Assembly (NCBI GenBank): GCA_027483605.1
Contig: JAIXUE010000003.1
Span: 1-64,000 of the forward strand
From: Cryomorphaceae bacterium
GTDB taxonomy: Bacteria > Bacteroidota > Bacteroidia > Flavobacteriales_D > Crocinitomicaceae
Reading direction: 5' to 3'
DNA length: 64,000 nucleotides
How positions within the stretch are numbered: the first letter of the stretch is position 1; every line of letters starts with the position of its first letter. A program made the translations under genes and the position numbers. A model generated the notes under the pieces. The model did no database searches and had not been told where the DNA came from. It was given only the letters and a program-made list of their open reading frames with translations. Positions 29,811 to 38,498 of the stretch are shown in pieces.

Positions 29811-30413
29811 ATGAAAAAACACATCAAAAACATGGTGAGCAATCGTTGCATCAACCAAGTCGCTGGCATCCTTGTGGATATGGGAATTCCTTTTCAATCC
29901 ATTGAATTGGGAGAAGTTCAATTTGAACAGCAATTGAGTATGATTCAAGAGCTCGATTTTCAGTTTAAACTCAAGCAAGTAGGGCTTGATTTAATTGGCG
30001 ACCCAAAAATGTTGCTCTCGGAGCGCATCAAATTGGTGATCATTCAAATGATCCATTATTCAGATGAGCACATCAAGACCAACTTCTCTGTCTATTTGAG
30101 TGAAAAAACAAACCTGAATTATACATATTTATCTAACGTGTTTCGTACCGAAAACAATATGACTATTCAGCAGTTCATTATCATTCATAAAATTGAGCGC
30201 ATCAAAGAGCTGCTCTTGTATGGCGAACTGAATTTATCTGAAATCTCTTACAAAATGCATTACAGCAGCATTGCACACCTTTCCAATCAGTTCAAGAAGA
30301 TTACAGGGCTTTCTCCTACAGAATATCGTCACTTAGACGTGATTCACCGCATTCCGCTTGAAGACATCGGGAAAACAGGTATTACACCACTAAAGCAGCA
30401 CAAAAGTGCTTGA
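29811..30413 (+). CDS. AraC-family regulator, copy 1
   Basis: 200 residues. A short N-terminal region (about 1-85) precedes two AraC helix-turn-helix motifs at about 88-175 (LNYTYLSNVFRTENNMTIQQFI and LSEISYKMHYSSIAHLSNQFKKITG). It is about 73% identical by eye to the regulator at 33455, which faces it from the other side of the arsenic genes. The N-terminal region shows no known sensor, so the signal may be a partner or a small ligand. Its 3' end overlaps arsC convergently by 32 bp. Confidence 0.85.
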   Translation: MKKHIKNMVSNRCINQVAGILVDMGIPFQSIELGEVQFEQQLSMIQELDFQFKLKQVGLDLIGDPKMLLSERIKLVIIQMIHYSDEHIKTNFSVYLSEKTNLNYTYLSNVFRTENNMTIQQFIIIHKIERIKELLLYGELNLSEISYKMHYSSIAHLSNQFKKITGLSPTEYRHLDVIHRIPLEDIGKTGITPLKQHKSA

Positions 30414-30789
30414 TTTCTTCGCGTACCGCTGCAAAAGCGGACCTGATCTCTTCTTCTGAACCCGTCGCTTTCGCCGGATCCGAGAAGTTGTGATGAATGC
30501 GTTTGGCACTACTCGGAAAAACAGGGCAGCGTTCGCTGGCGTGGTCGCAGACTGTTAAAATCAGGTCAAATGGAATGGAGAGGTACTCGTCGACAAGATT
30601 TGAGGTATGCATGGAAATGTCTATTCCATCTTCTTGCATGGTCGCAATTGCCCGCGGATTGACACCGTGGGTTTCTACACCTGCGCTGTACACATGGGCT
30701 TTGTGACCATGAAAAAATCGAATGTAACCTTCTGCCAATTGGCTTCTACAACTGTTACCTGTGCAAAGTACTAAAATGTTTTTTTTCAT
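30382..30789 (-). CDS. arsC: Arsenate reductase (LMW-phosphatase type)
   Basis: 135 residues with the low-molecular-weight phosphatase fold. P-loop Cys9-Thr-Gly-Asn-Ser-Cys14-Arg-Ser, and the second redox pair Cys81 and Cys88 in TVCDHASERCP, as in thioredoxin-coupled ArsC of the pI258 type. It reduces arsenate to arsenite for export by the adjacent ACR3 pump. It is the last gene of the arsR-DUF6428-acr3-arsC order, on the minus strand. Confidence 0.93.
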   Translation of the reverse strand: MKKNILVLCTGNSCRSQLAEGYIRFFHGHKAHVYSAGVETHGVNPRAIATMQEDGIDISMHTSNLVDEYLSIPFDLILTVCDHASERCPVFPSSAKRIHHNFSDPAKATGSEEEIRSAFAAVREEIKHFCAALVV

Positions 30790-30848
30790 AGGATTTAAAA
30801 AATTCAGAAAAGACTTTTTTCAATGATGAATACAAATTACGTTGACCT

Positions 30849-31883
30849 TTATTTGGTGAAAAATCGCTTTAAATAGAGACTTGCTTTTACAAGTAAAATC
30901 AAGGCGGGCACCTCCACGAGTGGACCAATAACACCGGCAAAGGCCTGTCCTGAGTTGAGTCCGAAGACGCCAATGGCCACCGCAATGGCCAATTCAAAAT
31001 TATTGCCAGCTGCTGTAAATGCTACTGTTGCGGTTTCTTTGTATGTTGCACCTTGCCATTTGGCAACGAAGAACATCAAGAAGAACATGATCAGAAAGAA
31101 AATAACCAATGGCAGTGCGACCTTGAGCACATCGAAAGGCAGTGCCGCAATGAGCTGGCCTTTTAAACTGAACATCACAACAATGGTGAAGAGTAGCGCA
31201 TAGAGCGTAAAGGGAGAAATTCGTGGGATAAATTGTGTATTGAGATAAGCTTCTCCTTTTTTACTTGAAATCCAGTAGCGCAAAAATACAGCTACACCAA
31301 AAGGCAAACCCAAGTATATTCCAACCGTTTTGGCCACTTCCCAAAAACTCAAATCAATTTGAATAGAGGCAAAACCAAACAATGGCAACATCATTTCCAA
31401 ATAAAACCAAGCGTAGGCACTGAAAAAGAAAACTTGCAGCAAACTATTGATGCCCACTAAACCAGCCGCTAGTTCTCGGCTTCCGCCCGCGAGTTCATTC
31501 CAGACAATTACCATGGCAATGCAAGGTGCCAAACCGATGATGATGAGCCCGGTTAGATACTCGGGGTCATTTTGTAGAAAAGTGGTAGCCAATAAAAACA
31601 TCAAAAAGGGCCCCACAAGCCAAGTGATGAGCAGAGAAAGAAAGAGCAATTTCCTATTTTGAAAAACAATTGGGATTTTTTTGAAATCGACCTTCACCAA
31701 CGGAGGGATCATCATGATGATCAACCCTATGGCCAATGGGATATTGGTCGTTCCAACGGCAAATTGATTGAGCCATTGATCCATATTCGGAAAAATGTTT
31801 CCGAGTACAACTCCTATACCCATGGCTAAAAAAATCCAAAGGGTTAAAAAGCGATCGACGAAATTGAGTCTGCGGTTTTTCAT
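30849..31883 (-). CDS. acr3: ACR3-family arsenite efflux permease
   Basis: 344 residues with about ten membrane helices. The functional cysteine lies in GLAPCIAMVIVWNELAGG (about residue 120), the conserved ACR3 site, and the late AAGNNFELAIAVAIG is also typical. It exports arsenite from the cytosol using the proton gradient. It follows the DUF6428 gene by 12 bp and precedes arsC by 59 bp. Confidence 0.95.
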   Translation of the reverse strand: MKNRRLNFVDRFLTLWIFLAMGIGVVLGNIFPNMDQWLNQFAVGTTNIPLAIGLIIMMIPPLVKVDFKKIPIVFQNRKLLFLSLLITWLVGPFLMFLLATTFLQNDPEYLTGLIIIGLAPCIAMVIVWNELAGGSRELAAGLVGINSLLQVFFFSAYAWFYLEMMLPLFGFASIQIDLSFWEVAKTVGIYLGLPFGVAVFLRYWISSKKGEAYLNTQFIPRISPFTLYALLFTIVVMFSLKGQLIAALPFDVLKVALPLVIFFLIMFFLMFFVAKWQGATYKETATVAFTAAGNNFELAIAVAIGVFGLNSGQAFAGVIGPLVEVPALILLVKASLYLKRFFTK

Positions 31884-31895
31884 ACTTGCGATTTT

Positions 31896-32363
31896 TTAAC
31901 AACAGCCTGAACCAGGTTGGCAGCTCGTTTGTTTTTGCATTTCTTTGGGCAATTGAGTTTCGGGAATTCCACAATGTCCGGGTGCGAGACATGTGGTTTG
32001 TTTTGCCACAAATTGAAAACCAAAATCTTGGACCGATAAACCATAGGATTCAATTGTTTGACCTTGGTATTCAACTTCTATTTCTTCATCTTTTAACCCA
32101 AAAAGTTGTTCGGACTTTTCGATGATGTCAAGTAGTTTGTTTGTACTCATGCGGTGCTCGGTGTCATTGGCAAGCCAAACTTGCATCGTGGCCTTGCGTT
32201 CTTGGCGCACCACGCCACTACAATCTACATAACTTTTGAGCACGAGGCCAATTTCAGTTATGTGGTAATGTGGTTCAACAGGAATTCCATTTAGGTTGAT
32301 AAATGATGGGTTTGCTTCTGGCTTTGCCAAGCGCAAAGCACTTTTGAATTGAGAGATTTTCAT
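31896..32363 (-). CDS. DUF6428 protein with cysteine-rich tail
   Basis: 155 residues from ATG at 32363 (the longer frame to 32450 lies inside arsR). The body (VEPHYHITEIGLVLKSYVDC, TMQVWLAND, LGLKD-like region) fits DUF6428, a small family that often lies in Bacteroidetes ars operons. The last 30 residues carry five Cys (CLAPGHC, then SCQPGSGCC). The tail could bind As(III) or metals; this is inference. Its ATG overlaps the arsR stop by four bases (ATGA). Confidence 0.75.
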   Translation of the reverse strand: MKISQFKSALRLAKPEANPSFINLNGIPVEPHYHITEIGLVLKSYVDCSGVVRQERKATMQVWLANDTEHRMSTNKLLDIIEKSEQLFGLKDEEIEVEYQGQTIESYGLSVQDFGFQFVAKQTTCLAPGHCGIPETQLPKEMQKQTSCQPGSGCC

Positions 32364-32686
32364 GGGCAACAAGTTGTTGTGTTCGATACTTGAATTTGTT
32401 TGATAAACGCGTCTAAAAATGGGAATTGCGTGCCATTGATGCAATAGCAAACTGATGTTCCGGAGATTTCTCCTTTGATGAGGCCTGCAGTTTTGAGTTC
32501 TTGAAGGTGTCTTGAAATACTGGCTTGCGAAAGCGGTAGTTCAGCAACAATGTCTCCACAAATACAAGCGGATTGAGCCGATATATATTGGAGAATGGCT
32601 ATTCTTGCCGGATGCCCGAGAGCCTTGAAGATGCTTGCAAGCGCTAAAGTTTGATCCGTGTAGGTTTCGGTTTTGGTAATACCCAT
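32360..32686 (-). CDS. arsR: ArsR-family repressor
   Basis: 108 residues with a winged helix-turn-helix: ASIFKALGHPARIAILQYI, a metal-site SACICGDIV (C-x-C in alpha3), and SQASISRHLQELKTAGLIKGE as recognition helix and wing. The C-terminus ends TTTCCP, adding two cysteines. It should repress the ars operon until As(III) or Sb(III) binds. First gene of the operon. Confidence 0.93.
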   Translation of the reverse strand: MGITKTETYTDQTLALASIFKALGHPARIAILQYISAQSACICGDIVAELPLSQASISRHLQELKTAGLIKGEISGTSVCYCINGTQFPFLDAFIKQIQVSNTTTCCP

Positions 32687-32759
32687 TTGGTGAATTTAGT
32701 AGAATTAAATGTATCTGAATTGCAAAGTTCTATTATTGAATTACAAGATATTAAATTAT

Positions 32760-32771
32760 ATATTGCAATAT
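32760..32771 (-). promoter_or_regulatory. Palindrome upstream of arsR
   Basis: ATATTGCAATAT is a perfect 12-bp palindrome, 74 bp before the arsR start. It is a possible operator but lies far upstream of the likely start site, and the region is AT-rich, so chance cannot be excluded. Confidence 0.25.
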
Positions 32772-32831
32772 TACGATTAATATTGATACAACTTAACTTT
32801 TCGATCCATTGTCCCTGTAAAAATCATGAAT

Positions 32832-33410
32832 TTACCTCAAGCTGCCTGCATCGCGCAAGCCTTTGTTCCAAATGTGCGCAACTCGGATTGCAGGAACAAC
32901 CTCTTCAGGCCTGTCTACTATTGTGTATAAATGCTTCAATTCATCGGGCATAAAACGCTCTTCTACTGCTTTTTGCATGAGTAAGTTGAACACATCGAAA
33001 TAACCGCGTGTATTGAGCAATACGATGGGTTTGGTGAATTGCGCGAGCTTTTTGAGTGTAATGGCTTCAAAGAGCTCTTCAAAAGTACCGGGGCCACCGG
33101 GTAGCGCTATCAACGCATCGGTACCTTCTAAAAATTTAGCTTTGCGTTCATGCATCGTTTGCGTATAAACAAAGTCCGACACACCCTTGTGCCCCCACTC
33201 TACTTCGTTCATAAACTGAGGCATGATGCCTTTGATTTGGCCGCCAGCCGCTAAAACGCTGTCGGCGAGTTGGCCCATGAGGCCTGAAGAACCACCGCCA
33301 AAAACTACTTTGATATCGTTGTCGACGAGCAAATGCGCCAAGCGCGACGTTGCTTCAAAGTAATCGGAATGAATATGCCCGCTAGAGGCACAGTAGACAC
33401 ATACTTGCAT
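32832..33410 (-). CDS. LOG-family (TIGR00730) Rossmann protein
   Basis: 192 residues. MQVCVYCASS at the start, VFGGGSSGLMG (about 36-46), and the hallmark LPGGPGTFEELFEAI (about 103-117) identify the LOG family. Such enzymes remove ribose 5-phosphate from N6-modified AMP, releasing cytokinin-like bases, or have related nucleotide hydrolase roles. Its place between the ars genes and the second AraC regulator does not explain its job. Confidence 0.88.
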   Translation of the reverse strand: MQVCVYCASSGHIHSDYFEATSRLAHLLVDNDIKVVFGGGSSGLMGQLADSVLAAGGQIKGIMPQFMNEVEWGHKGVSDFVYTQTMHERKAKFLEGTDALIALPGGPGTFEELFEAITLKKLAQFTKPIVLLNTRGYFDVFNLLMQKAVEERFMPDELKHLYTIVDRPEEVVPAIRVAHIWNKGLRDAGSLR

Positions 33411-33454
33411 GGCCTAAAGATAAAAACAACTCTTATTTCCCATGCGAATAATGC

Positions 33455-34030
33455 TTAAAATGTGATCTTTCCGATGTCCTCTAAGGCAATCCGATGGGCG
33501 CCAGCCATCTTTCGAAATTGCGAAGGGGAGAATCCTGTCGTTTTTTTGAATTGATTAGAGAGATGTGCAATACTACTGTAATGCATTTTGTAAGAGATTT
33601 CAGATAAATTCATCTCGCGTTCAAGCAGGAGTTCTTTGATGCGCTCAACTTTATGTAGTATGATGAATTGCTGAATGCTCATGTTGTTTTCGGCATGGAA
33701 AACATTGGACAAATAAGTATAGTTTAGGTTGGTTTGTTCACTCAGGTAACTAGAGAAATTAGTTTTGATCTGCTCATCTGAATGATGTACCATCTGAATG
33801 ACAATTAGTTTAATCTTTTCAGAGAGCAACATTTTTTTTTCTTTGATCAAATCTAGCCCCACTTGCTTTAGCTTGAACTGAAAATCGAGCTCTTGAATTG
33901 TGCTCATTTTTTGTTCAAGGCTCACCTCACCGAGTTTGATTTGCTGAAAAGGAAGACCCATATCTAGGAGGATGCCAATGACTTGACTGATGCAACTATT
34001 ACTCACCATGTTTTTGATCTGTTTTTTCAT
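33455..34030 (-). CDS. AraC-family regulator, copy 2
   Basis: 191 residues, aligned end to end with the regulator at 29811 at about 73% identity by eye, including LDFQFKLKQVGLDLI and most of the double helix-turn-helix region (LNYTYLSNVF, LSEISYKMHYSSIAHLSNQF). The two genes lie in inverted orientation around the arsenic cluster. Divergences lie in the N-terminal half and the last 20 residues. It starts 131 bp before the divergent galM gene, so it could regulate galM or itself. Confidence 0.85.
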   Translation of the reverse strand: MKKQIKNMVSNSCISQVIGILLDMGLPFQQIKLGEVSLEQKMSTIQELDFQFKLKQVGLDLIKEKKMLLSEKIKLIVIQMVHHSDEQIKTNFSSYLSEQTNLNYTYLSNVFHAENNMSIQQFIILHKVERIKELLLEREMNLSEISYKMHYSSIAHLSNQFKKTTGFSPSQFRKMAGAHRIALEDIGKITF

Positions 34031-34113
34031 AATTTGATAGCTAGAGATGAGAGTAAGGTCAGCATTTATTTTGAATCTAGATGTAACTTATGTTGCAGAG
34101 CCTAGGCGAGCTG

Positions 34114-34142
34114 TTTTGTCTTGTGCTTTCTGCTTATCTTTG
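34114..34142 (+). promoter_or_regulatory. Promoter of the galactan operon (galM)
   Basis: TTTTG at 34114-34118 and TATCTTTG at 34135-34142, 16 bp apart, form a full Bacteroidetes -33/-7 pair. The galM ATG is at 34162. Confidence 0.7.
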
Positions 34143-34161
34143 AGTATGAAACAAAAACAAG

Positions 34162-35178
34162 ATGGCATCAGGTGTTCACATCATTGATTTAAAGGCATGT
34201 GCTGATGAGCGCCCCGTTTACCAGGTCCTCCTTGCCCATGCCCACGCAACGGTTTCCTTGTTTTCTTTCGGGGCAACACTTCAAAGTTTGACATTAGACC
34301 TGCCCGGATTTGCCAGGCGGGATGTTGTGTTGGGTTATCCGGATTGGAGAACCTATCAGAAAACGTTTGATTTTTCTGGTAACGCCTACATGGGCAGTAT
34401 CATTGGGCCAATTGCCGGTCGCTTGGGTCGGGCAAGCATCCCGTGGAAAGATGGCAGTTGGTCTTTTGAACCCAATGAAGGTGTCAATTTACTTCATGGG
34501 GGTCGCAATTGTTTTTCAAATCACAATTGGAAAATCAAAAGTATAGCGCAAGCACCTTATCCAAGTGTTACTTTTGAACTCGAAGAAAAAGAGAAATTTA
34601 ATTTACCCGGGCGCTTGAATTGTCAGGTTACGTATACCCTGATGGAAATGGAAATTCAAATTCAAATTGAAACCATGGCATTGGAGGATACGATTGCCAA
34701 TCCAACACAGCACGGTTATTTCAATCCGAATGGACATCAAGGCAGTGTGTTAGCTGCACAAACTTTTGTCTTTACTGAAAAATACTTAGAACTCAATCGG
34801 GAAAAACTACCTTCTGGTGTGCTTTTAAAAATCTCGGAAAATAGTGACCCGAATGAACCCCTACTTCTATCTGAGTTTGTTCAATATCCTCATGTAGACA
34901 CTGCTTTTCTTTTGAATAAAAAACAGCGTCAGGCTCGATTAATAGCCGCAGATGGCTTTCAGTTGCAGTTTTCAACGAATCAACCCATTTTTCAGGTTTA
35001 TATTGGTGGCGAGGTTGCTTTTCAAGGAAAAGAAGGCCAGGTATATCACCGGCACTCCGGCATTTGTTTGGAGCAACAAGCAGAGCCCGATGCGCCCAAT
35101 CACGAGCATTTTAGCGATATTTACCTAAATAAAGGCCAAGCAAAAATCAATTCACTCACCATTCAATTTGAACAATGA
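34162..35178 (+). CDS. galM: Aldose 1-epimerase (mutarotase)
   Basis: 338 residues of the galactose mutarotase fold. FGATLQSLTL, YMGSIIGPIAGRLGRA, LLHGG (substrate His), the NPTQHGYFNPNGHQ variant of the NLTNHxYFNL motif and the C-terminal catalytic Glu in GICLEQQ. It interconverts alpha and beta anomers of galactose, the form used by GalK. First gene of the galM-GH53-GH2-galK operon; its stop overlaps the GH53 start by four bases. Confidence 0.92.
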   Translation: MASGVHIIDLKACADERPVYQVLLAHAHATVSLFSFGATLQSLTLDLPGFARRDVVLGYPDWRTYQKTFDFSGNAYMGSIIGPIAGRLGRASIPWKDGSWSFEPNEGVNLLHGGRNCFSNHNWKIKSIAQAPYPSVTFELEEKEKFNLPGRLNCQVTYTLMEMEIQIQIETMALEDTIANPTQHGYFNPNGHQGSVLAAQTFVFTEKYLELNREKLPSGVLLKISENSDPNEPLLLSEFVQYPHVDTAFLLNKKQRQARLIAADGFQLQFSTNQPIFQVYIGGEVAFQGKEGQVYHRHSGICLEQQAEPDAPNHEHFSDIYLNKGQAKINSLTIQFEQ

Positions 35179-36221
35179 ACAAGTATTTTCACTTCCTGTT
35201 TTTACTTTCTTTTTCCTTGTCTTTATTGGCTTGTAAAGATAAACCCAAGCCCAAACCACCTACTCCGCCGGCGCCAACCACCTTCTTCAAAGGAGCAGAC
35301 GTCAGTTGGTTGCCTCAAATGGAAGCCACAGGTTACGTATTTTACGATGAAAATGGCAACCCCTCGGATTGCCTAGACCTGCTCATGGCCAGAGGAATCA
35401 ATGCGGTGCGCTTGCGGGTATTTGTTCATCCCAGTAGTGACAAGATAAGCGGGCATTGCAGCCCCGAAGAAACCGCACAAATGGCGCTGCGTGCCAAAGA
35501 AAAAGGCCTAGACGTCATGATCAACTTCCATTACTCCGATACCTGGGCCGACCCTGCGCATCAAACCAAACCCGCCACTTGGGCCAATGTGTCATTTACT
35601 GCGCTTCAAGATTCTGTTTACGCGCATACACAATACACCCTCAACTTGCTCAAGCAAGTGGGCGTAACACCAAAGTGGGTGCAAATTGGCAACGAGATTC
35701 CGAGTGGTATGCTTTGGCCGCAAGGTCATATAGACAATCCGCAGCAACTCGCGCAGCTGATCAATAAAGGGCATCAGGCCGTCAAAGACATTGATACGAG
35801 CATCCAAACAATTGTACATATTGATCAGGGCAACGACAACGCGCGTTTCCGTTGGTTTTTCGATCTGCTGACACAAAACGGAGCGCAGTTTGACATCATT
35901 GGCGCCTCTTATTATCCGCATTGGTTGGGTACCGACTACACCGTTACCATTGCAGATCTTGGCAACAACCTACAAGATATGGTCACGCGCTACAACAAAC
36001 CAGTAATGGTAGTGGAAGTCGGTGGCGACTACTGGCAGGTTCAAAATTCCAAAGACCTACTTGTTGCAACAATTGGCGCAGCCCAAGACGTTCCCAACAA
36101 CGGTTGTTTAGGCGTTTTTTACTGGGAACCACAAGGTGCCAAGCCTTGGAGTGGTTATCAGCTCAATTGCTGGCAAGACAACGGCCGCCCCTCACCTGCC
36201 CTCGACGCATTTTTATACTAA
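35175..36221 (+). CDS. GH53 endo-beta-1,4-galactanase, lipoprotein
   Basis: 348 residues. A lipobox LLAC at residues 17-20 (Cys20) makes it a lipoprotein, then a Lys/Pro linker. GH53 features: KGADVSWLPQMEATGYVFYDENG, ARGINAVRLRVFVHP, the acid/base Glu in VQIGNEIPSGMLWP, and the nucleophile Glu in VMVVEVGGDYW. It cuts beta-1,4-galactan of pectin side chains into oligosaccharides. Likely anchored in a membrane and facing the periplasm or cell surface. Next in the operon are GH2 and galK. Confidence 0.93.
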   Translation: MNKYFHFLFLLSFSLSLLACKDKPKPKPPTPPAPTTFFKGADVSWLPQMEATGYVFYDENGNPSDCLDLLMARGINAVRLRVFVHPSSDKISGHCSPEETAQMALRAKEKGLDVMINFHYSDTWADPAHQTKPATWANVSFTALQDSVYAHTQYTLNLLKQVGVTPKWVQIGNEIPSGMLWPQGHIDNPQQLAQLINKGHQAVKDIDTSIQTIVHIDQGNDNARFRWFFDLLTQNGAQFDIIGASYYPHWLGTDYTVTIADLGNNLQDMVTRYNKPVMVVEVGGDYWQVQNSKDLLVATIGAAQDVPNNGCLGVFYWEPQGAKPWSGYQLNCWQDNGRPSPALDAFLY

Positions 36222-36233
36222 GCTCATTTCTTT

Positions 36234-38498
36234 GTGCTCATGAAAAACCTCCTTTTTTCCTTCATTTTCATATTGTTTTGTTCCTATTCCTTTGGGCAAC
36301 TTCAGCGAACTCTTTTCAACGATAATTGGGAATTTCAAGCAAAACCTTCGGACCCTGTTTCCATTGTCTCGTTGCCACACACGCCTCAATTAGAACCTCT
36401 AGTGATGAACGGTCAGTTTATTGGAGAGGTCGTTTACCGCAAAAGATTCGATTATCAGTTGCAAAAAGGCCGACGGCTTTTGCTGCATTTTGAAGGTGCC
36501 ATGCATACGGCAAGTGTCGCGTTGAATGGCAAAATCATCGGTAACCATGTGGGTGGTTACTTGCCTTTTGAGGTGGACTTAACTGAAGCGCTTCTAGATT
36601 CTGCAAATGTTCTCGAAGTTTATTTAGACAACCGAGAAGATCCCACTATTCCACCAGGCAAGGCCATCAAAGAACTCGATTTCTATTACCATGCCGGCAT
36701 TTACCGCAATGTATGGTTAGAAGAAGTGGGTGGCATTCAAATACAAGATCCTTATTTTCAAACCATAGATGCCAATACATCAGCGGCTATACTTCAACTT
36801 GATTTCGAATTAGCATATCAATCCGATTGGATCAACTTACCGCTGCAAGTTGTGGCAAGATTGGGAGAGCTTACATTCGCACTGACCAATGAATCATTTA
36901 TAGATTCTACAAATGTCATTTCCTACACCGGTAAACTCAACCTGAAAACTCCTCAATTGTGGTCGCCTTCCGATCCGAATCTCTATGATTTAAAGATTGC
37001 TGTTATTTATGCACAAGACACCATTGCAAGGCAAGTTTTAAAAGTGGGCATTCGCAAGCCTGAATTGAAGGCTGACGGTTTTTACCTGAATGGCACCAAA
37101 CTCTTTTTGAATGGCACCAACAGACATCAGGAGTATCCGTACGTGGGTAATGCAGTTCCCGACAACGCACAAAAACGAGATGCGCAATTGATCAAAGATG
37201 CAGGTTTTAATTTTGTCCGGCTTTCGCATTATCCGCAAGCACCCGCTTTTTACGAGGCCTGCGACGAACTTGGCCTCATTGTCATGGACGCCATTCCTGG
37301 TTGGCAATATTTGAATACTTCATCGATTTTTACGCAAAGATGTAAAAATGACCTACATGCTTTGACTTATAGAGACCGCAACCACCCTAGTGTCATTTTC
37401 TGGGAAAACTCACTCAATGAAACCGCCATGCCAGAGGAATTCATGCTGGATATGAACCGCATTTTAAAAGCGCAAATCGGCGCCAATGGTTTTTCTGCGG
37501 GTTGGCTTGATCACCCGAGTTACGATGTATTTATCCCTGCTCGCCAGCACGCCAAGGCCCCCGACTACTGGGCGAACTACAAGCCCAAAGCGAAGGCGCT
37601 GCTCATTGCCGAATACGGAGACTGGGAATATTATGCGCAAAATGCAGGTTTCAATCAAACGCAATTTGCCGATTTAGCACCTACGGAAAGAAATTCAAGG
37701 CATTTGCGTGGCGCTTCAGAAAAAGCATTGTTACAACAAGCTTACAATTTTCAAGAAGCCTCAAATTCCAATCGCAAGGGTGCAAATATCATTGGTGAAG
37801 CCAATTGGGTTTGTTTTGATTACAACCGCGGATACAGTCCTGATTTAGAGGCATCTGGAATTTACGACATCACGCGTTTGCCCAAATATGCGGTAGATTT
37901 TTATAAGAGTCAGTTGCTTGACGCTACTAAAAAACCTTATGTCAAAATTGCGACGAATTGGACTGCGTTGTCGCCAACAAGCGTAACGGTCTATTCAAAT
38001 TGCGAACAAGTAGAGTTGTTTTTAAACGACAAAACCATTCTTAAAAAAACAGCGGCCCCAGGTAAGGCATCGGATTATTTACCGCACCCACCTTTTCAAT
38101 TTGAAATCCCTGCTTTTGAATCCGGAAAGCTTGTTGCTAGAGGCTTCAGGCGTCAAGTCAGAGTAGCCTCAGACCAGGTTCAAACACCAGGAAAACCAGT
38201 TCGAATCATCCTAGAATTGGATACACTTCAACATGGAATTGATACTGCAAAAGCCGATCTTATTTTTGTGCGTGCCAAACTCCTCGATGCAAATGGAACA
38301 ATTGTACCAACTCATAACTATAAAGTAACTTTCAGCGTCCAGGCGCAAGATGCAGGTCTTGTTTGTCCTGCAATTCAGCCTATTGAGGCTGGTATTGCCT
38401 CCGCTTTACTGAGAACTGAGGCGCCCAAAAATCCCATTACAATTAAGGTGTCACTTCCTGCCTTAGGTTTGAATGACCAACTCATTTGGCTACCATGA
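36234..38498 (+). CDS. GH2-family beta-galactosidase
   Basis: 754 residues with a signal peptide (about 1-20, ending FGQ). The sugar-binding domain, immunoglobulin-like domain and TIM barrel follow in GH2 order: NRHQEYPYVGNAV, FVRLSHYPQAPAFYEACDELGL, acid/base Glu in FWENSLNETAMP, and nucleophile Glu in LLIAEYGDWEYY. The C-terminal beta domains complete it. It should release galactose from galacto-oligosaccharides made by the GH53 enzyme. It is probably periplasmic. The stop overlaps the galK start. Confidence 0.92.
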   Translation: MLMKNLLFSFIFILFCSYSFGQLQRTLFNDNWEFQAKPSDPVSIVSLPHTPQLEPLVMNGQFIGEVVYRKRFDYQLQKGRRLLLHFEGAMHTASVALNGKIIGNHVGGYLPFEVDLTEALLDSANVLEVYLDNREDPTIPPGKAIKELDFYYHAGIYRNVWLEEVGGIQIQDPYFQTIDANTSAAILQLDFELAYQSDWINLPLQVVARLGELTFALTNESFIDSTNVISYTGKLNLKTPQLWSPSDPNLYDLKIAVIYAQDTIARQVLKVGIRKPELKADGFYLNGTKLFLNGTNRHQEYPYVGNAVPDNAQKRDAQLIKDAGFNFVRLSHYPQAPAFYEACDELGLIVMDAIPGWQYLNTSSIFTQRCKNDLHALTYRDRNHPSVIFWENSLNETAMPEEFMLDMNRILKAQIGANGFSAGWLDHPSYDVFIPARQHAKAPDYWANYKPKAKALLIAEYGDWEYYAQNAGFNQTQFADLAPTERNSRHLRGASEKALLQQAYNFQEASNSNRKGANIIGEANWVCFDYNRGYSPDLEASGIYDITRLPKYAVDFYKSQLLDATKKPYVKIATNWTALSPTSVTVYSNCEQVELFLNDKTILKKTAAPGKASDYLPHPPFQFEIPAFESGKLVARGFRRQVRVASDQVQTPGKPVRIILELDTLQHGIDTAKADLIFVRAKLLDANGTIVPTHNYKVTFSVQAQDAGLVCPAIQPIEAGIASALLRTEAPKNPITIKVSLPALGLNDQLIWLP

